Below are positions 60,957 to 64,000 of a stretch of 64,000 nucleotides of DNA, piece by piece. Under the pieces are notes generated by a model, which was not told the origin of the DNA, searched no databases, and saw only the letters and a list, made by a program, of their open reading frames with translations. The DNA comes from CAWBRT01 sp963819175 (GTDB lineage Bacteria > Acidobacteriota > Terriglobia > Terriglobales > Acidobacteriaceae). The DNA lies in contig CAWFVJ010000007.1 in assembly GCA_963819175.1 (NCBI GenBank), forward strand, positions 62,001 through 126,000. The letters are read 5' to 3'. Position 1 is the first letter of the stretch, and each line of letters opens with the position of its first letter. The position numbers and the translations under genes are program-made.

Positions 60957-62405
60957 ATGGACAGACGGATACTGGATGCGTTTCGCGCCGCGCTTGGCTC
61001 GGGCGGCTTGATAACCGATGCGACACAACTAAAGACCTACGAGTGCGATGGGCTGACCAATTTCCGCGTGCTGCCTGCGGCTGTTCTGCTGCCTGATACC
61101 GCTGAGCAGGTGCAGGCGGTGGTTCGCATCTGCCATCGGCACAAGATTCCTTTTGTCGCTCGCGGCTCTGGAACCGGCTTAAGCGGTGGCGCGCTGCCGG
61201 TGGCCAATGGCGTGGTGCTCAGCCTGGCGCGCATGAGCCGGATTCTTGAGGTCGACATCCCCAACCAGCGGGTCACGGTTCAGCCGGGAGCCATCAACGC
61301 GTTCATTACGCAGCACATCGCTCCCTATGGCTACTTCTACGCGCCCGATCCCTCTTCGCAGCAGGTGTGCTCCATCGGAGGCAACGTGGCGGAGAACTCC
61401 GGCGGCGCGCACTGCCTGAAATACGGATTTACCACAACGCACGTGCTGGGAATGGATGTCGTGCTGCCTGATGGCGAACTGGTGCACCTGGGCAGATCGA
61501 CTCTCGACGCGCCGGGATACGATCTAGCCGGGGTGTTTGTCGGCTCGGAGGGCACGCTGGGCGTGGTTACGCGAATCATTTTGCGGATCGTCAAGCGCCC
61601 GGAGGTCATTACCACTCTGCTGGCCGCCTTTAATTCGACCAACGAAGCCGGCGAAGCGGTGAGCGAAGTCATTGCCTCAGGCGTATTGCCGGCGGCCATC
61701 GAGATGATGGATAACCTCGCGATTCAGGCTGCCGAGGCCAGCGTCCATGCGGGGTATCCCAATTGCGGCGGACTGCTGCTGGTGGAATTGGATGGAACCG
61801 CGACGGAGGTCGAGACCCTGATGAGGCAGGTGAGCGACATCTGCACGCGCTGCGGCGCCTGGGAGATACGGCTGGCGCAGGCGGAGGCCGATCGCATCGC
61901 CGTTTGGAAAGGCCGCAAGGCCGCCTTTGCCGCCATGGGACGCATTTCGCCGAACTATATCGTGCAGGACGGAGTCGTTCCCCGAACCGCACTGCCGCAA
62001 ATTATGAATGAAATCGCGCGGCTCAGCCGTGAATCAGGACTGCGGGTCGCCAACGTCTTCCACGCGGGGGACGGGAATCTGCATCCACTGGTGCTTTACG
62101 ATCGCCGCATTGAAGGCCAGGAGCATCTCGCCGAGCAGGTGGCCGGCGACATCCTGCGGCTCTGCATCAAGGCGGGCGGCTCCATCACCGGCGAGCACGG
62201 CGTCGGTGAGGAAAAGAAGATGTTCATGGGGGAGATGTTCGCCGAGCCCGACCTCGACACCATGCAACTGGTTCGTTGCGCCTTCGATCCCGAGCACCTC
62301 GCCAACCCCGGCAAGGTGTTTCCGCGGCTTCGCCTGTGCGCGGAAAAAACCGGTCCGTATACACCACATCCGTTGGAGTTGGCCGGAGTGGCGGAGTTTT
62401 TCTGA
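60957..62405 (+). CDS. glcD: Glycolate oxidase FAD subunit GlcD
   Basis: 482 aa from MDRRILDAFRAALGSGGLIT (AGGAAA upstream). FAD-linked PCMH-fold oxidase: VARGSGTGLSGGALPVANGV, MSRILEVDIPNQRVTVQPGA, SIGGNVAENSGGAHCLKYG, PGYDLAGVFVGSEGTLGVVT, and C-terminal VFHAGDGNLHPLVLYD and GGSITGEHGVGEEKK. Oxidises glycolate or D-lactate to the 2-oxo acid, passing electrons to the GlcF iron-sulfur subunit. First of a three-gene glc unit. Confidence 0.92.
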   Translation: MDRRILDAFRAALGSGGLITDATQLKTYECDGLTNFRVLPAAVLLPDTAEQVQAVVRICHRHKIPFVARGSGTGLSGGALPVANGVVLSLARMSRILEVDIPNQRVTVQPGAINAFITQHIAPYGYFYAPDPSSQQVCSIGGNVAENSGGAHCLKYGFTTTHVLGMDVVLPDGELVHLGRSTLDAPGYDLAGVFVGSEGTLGVVTRIILRIVKRPEVITTLLAAFNSTNEAGEAVSEVIASGVLPAAIEMMDNLAIQAAEASVHAGYPNCGGLLLVELDGTATEVETLMRQVSDICTRCGAWEIRLAQAEADRIAVWKGRKAAFAAMGRISPNYIVQDGVVPRTALPQIMNEIARLSRESGLRVANVFHAGDGNLHPLVLYDRRIEGQEHLAEQVAGDILRLCIKAGGSITGEHGVGEEKKMFMGEMFAEPDLDTMQLVRCAFDPEHLANPGKVFPRLRLCAEKTGPYTPHPLELAGVAEFF

Positions 62406-62495
62406 CGGTTTCGCGGAAGGTGTGCCCCGCGAAGCAGCCGGGCTTCTGAGCCCGGCGGTGATATCAACGACTGTACCAACTATGGAAGCGCTTTA

Positions 62496-63767
62496 ATGGC
62501 AGGAATTTCAACTCCATCGCGGCAAATACCGTGGAATGAATTGCAGGGCATCACCTCGACCACCGAGGCCACCGCATCGGACGCTATCTGCGGCCGCGTT
62601 CCGAGGCTCATCGCCGAGCCTTCGACGGCCGAGCAGGTGGCTGCTGTTCTGCGCTGGGCCAACGAGAACTCGGTTGCCGTGGCCCCGCGCGGCAACGGCA
62701 CCAAGCCCGGCTGGGGCGCTCCGCCGCGCGCTCTCGATGTCGTGCTTTCGATGCGCAAGATAAATCGCGTTATCGAGCACGCATGGGGCGACATGACGGC
62801 CACGGTTGAGCCGGGCTGCACGGTCGCCGACTTGCAACGCACATTGGCGGAGCACGGACAGCGGCTGGCGGTTGAGCCGCTCTTTGCCAGTGGCGGCGCC
62901 GGGCGGGCCACCATCGGAGGGATCCTCGCCAGCAACGACAATGGTCCTTCGCGCGTGCGCTTCGGCTCGTTGCGAGACCTCATCATCGGCGTAACCCTGG
63001 CGCTTCCCGACGGAACCCTGGCGCGCAGCGGCGGAAAAGTCGTCAAGAACGTCGCCGGATACGATCTGCCCAAGCTGGCGACAGGTTCTCTGGGGACGTT
63101 GGGCATCATCACCCAGGCTATTTTCCGGCTGCATCCGCTGCCGCAGACAGAGCGGACGCTCAGCTTCCAGTTTGAGAGCATAGCGGCGGCGAACCAGGCG
63201 GCGCTGGCGCTGCTCGATTCCGTGCTCACGTTTACCGGCTTGCAACTGCGCTCGTCGGGACCGTCTCTGTGCACCCTCGATGTTCGCTTCGAGGGCATCG
63301 AGAACGCGGTCGAAGACCAGGCCCACAGGGCCGAGCGCATGGTCGGCAACCTGCTGCCGATGGAGCGGGAGCAATGGCAAAGCTCAAGCGCGCTTTGGAA
63401 CAGGTCTCCGGGAGCGATTTGCCGCTTCTCGATGCTGCCCAGCGAAGTTGCGCTGTTTGTCGATCGCGCCCAGTCGTTGGCGGAGCCGCTGGCGGTTCGA
63501 ACGCGCGCCGTGGTGCAGGCGGTTGGCGTTGGCCTGTTGCGGCTCGATGGTCCCACGGATGCGTTGCTGCCCATCATTCTTCAGCTGCGGCAGTTGGCCG
63601 CCGTCCGGCATGGTTCTGTCGTGGTGCTGCATGCCTCCGATGAGTTGCGCAGCCAGCTCGATCCCTGGGGAGAAGTGGGCACGGCGCTTGGCACCATGCG
63701 CCGCATGAAGCAGCAGTTCGATCCTAAAGGCATTCTCAACCCCGGCCGATTCGTAGGAGGGATTTAG
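62496..63767 (+). CDS. glcE: Glycolate oxidase FAD-binding subunit GlcE
   Basis: 423 aa from MAGISTPSRQIPWNELQGIT. FAD module PSTAEQVAAVLRWANENSVA, GNGTKPGWGAPP, GGAGRATIGGILASNDNGPS, GGKVVKNVAGYDLPKL, GSLGTLGIITQAIFRLHPLP, and the C-terminal FDPKGILNPGRFVGGI. 90 nt after glcD. Typical length and order for glcDEF. Confidence 0.92.
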   Translation: MAGISTPSRQIPWNELQGITSTTEATASDAICGRVPRLIAEPSTAEQVAAVLRWANENSVAVAPRGNGTKPGWGAPPRALDVVLSMRKINRVIEHAWGDMTATVEPGCTVADLQRTLAEHGQRLAVEPLFASGGAGRATIGGILASNDNGPSRVRFGSLRDLIIGVTLALPDGTLARSGGKVVKNVAGYDLPKLATGSLGTLGIITQAIFRLHPLPQTERTLSFQFESIAAANQAALALLDSVLTFTGLQLRSSGPSLCTLDVRFEGIENAVEDQAHRAERMVGNLLPMEREQWQSSSALWNRSPGAICRFSMLPSEVALFVDRAQSLAEPLAVRTRAVVQAVGVGLLRLDGPTDALLPIILQLRQLAAVRHGSVVVLHASDELRSQLDPWGEVGTALGTMRRMKQQFDPKGILNPGRFVGGI

Positions 63768-63835
63768 TGAAACAGGCGAATGGCTTGGGTGAATTGCGCC
63801 GTGCGGGATACGCCCATCTGGGTGGAGGGATTTGA

Positions 63836-64000
63836 TGAGCCAACCGAATGACCTGAGCAGTGCGGCCGCCAGCGCCGGCGATTCCGCCGGCAACAAGCTC
63901 GGCGGCCCCGGAGAGACCGCAACGCTGGGTAGCGTGGGGTTGGCCTCGCCCGAGCCTCTCGGCGGTGTGCCTGCAAACTGCAAGGTCTTCGACGCGCATC
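63836..64000 (+). CDS. Start of a third glc-operon gene, probably iron-sulfur subunit GlcF (partial)
   Basis: ATG 63836 opens MSQPNDLSSAAASAGDSAGN and reads without stop to the window edge (VPANCKVFDAH at the end). The 50-residue Ala/Gly-rich start is not itself diagnostic. The place after glcE makes the GlcF Fe-S subunit the likely product (inference). Confidence 0.6.

Overview
The window (about 58-60% G+C by eye) looks like a chromosome segment of an Acidobacteriota bacterium (class Terriglobia/'Acidobacteriia' type). This is inferred from the gene style and from short palindromic intergenic repeats carrying GGCTAACGTGGG, which I associate with that phylum. There is no 16S rRNA to prove it. 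Housekeeping genes are ruvB (cut by the left edge), panE, htpX and purH, plus one tRNA-Ser(UGA).

Layout. 1-4.5 kb: ruvB, panE, htpX, a methyltransferase and an unknown protein. 4.6-7.9 kb: a decayed phosphate-stress cassette, made of two Pho-box-like sites, a Tat-exported metallophosphoesterase broken by many frameshifts, and tatA split by an IS5-family element. 8-18.8 kb: a LeuA-like synthase, a VWA protein, a BON protein, a zinc/CDF exporter, purH, and a response regulator/histidine kinase pair around a small stress membrane protein. 19-39.9 kb: one long reverse-strand region, the most interesting part of the window. 40-41.6 kb: a two-subunit aconitase X. 42-43.3 kb: tRNA-Ser flanked by integrase remnants and a RusA-like gene. 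43.4-49 kb: redox and sulfur genes (MerA-like flavoprotein, persulfide dioxygenase-rhodanese fusion, peroxiredoxin, cystathionine gamma-synthase family). 49.2-60.6 kb: an uncharacterised catabolic group (M29 aminopeptidase, aldo/keto reductase, metallo-beta-lactamase, MmgE/PrpD, DASS carrier, ModA-like binding protein, acylating semialdehyde dehydrogenase, second Fe-alcohol dehydrogenase, SelW-like protein). 60.9-64 kb: glycolate oxidase glcD, glcE and the start of a third gene.

Central system. The genes at 19-39.7 kb spell out an anaerobic C2-sulfonate pathway: two NitT/TauT-type ABC importers, each with two ATPases, two permeases and one binding protein; a class III aminotransferase suited to taurine -> sulfoacetaldehyde; an iron alcohol dehydrogenase suited to sulfoacetaldehyde -> isethionate; a glycyl radical enzyme with the residue set of isethionate sulfite-lyase (IslA) and its radical-SAM activase (IslB); and a DmpF/DmpG-type acetaldehyde dehydrogenase/aldolase pair for acetaldehyde -> acetyl-CoA. 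A sigma-54 activator lies between the two operons, and good -24/-12 promoters precede both the dehydrogenase-islA-islB-mhpF-mhpE operon and the aminotransferase-importer operon. Sulfite would leave this pathway; no sulfite reductase is present here.

Caution. ruvB, islB (twice), the cystathionine gamma-synthase and the semialdehyde dehydrogenase each carry single-base frame changes, mostly at short homopolymers, in otherwise well conserved genes. This points to consensus errors rather than decay, whereas the phosphatase/tatA/IS5 region looks truly decayed.
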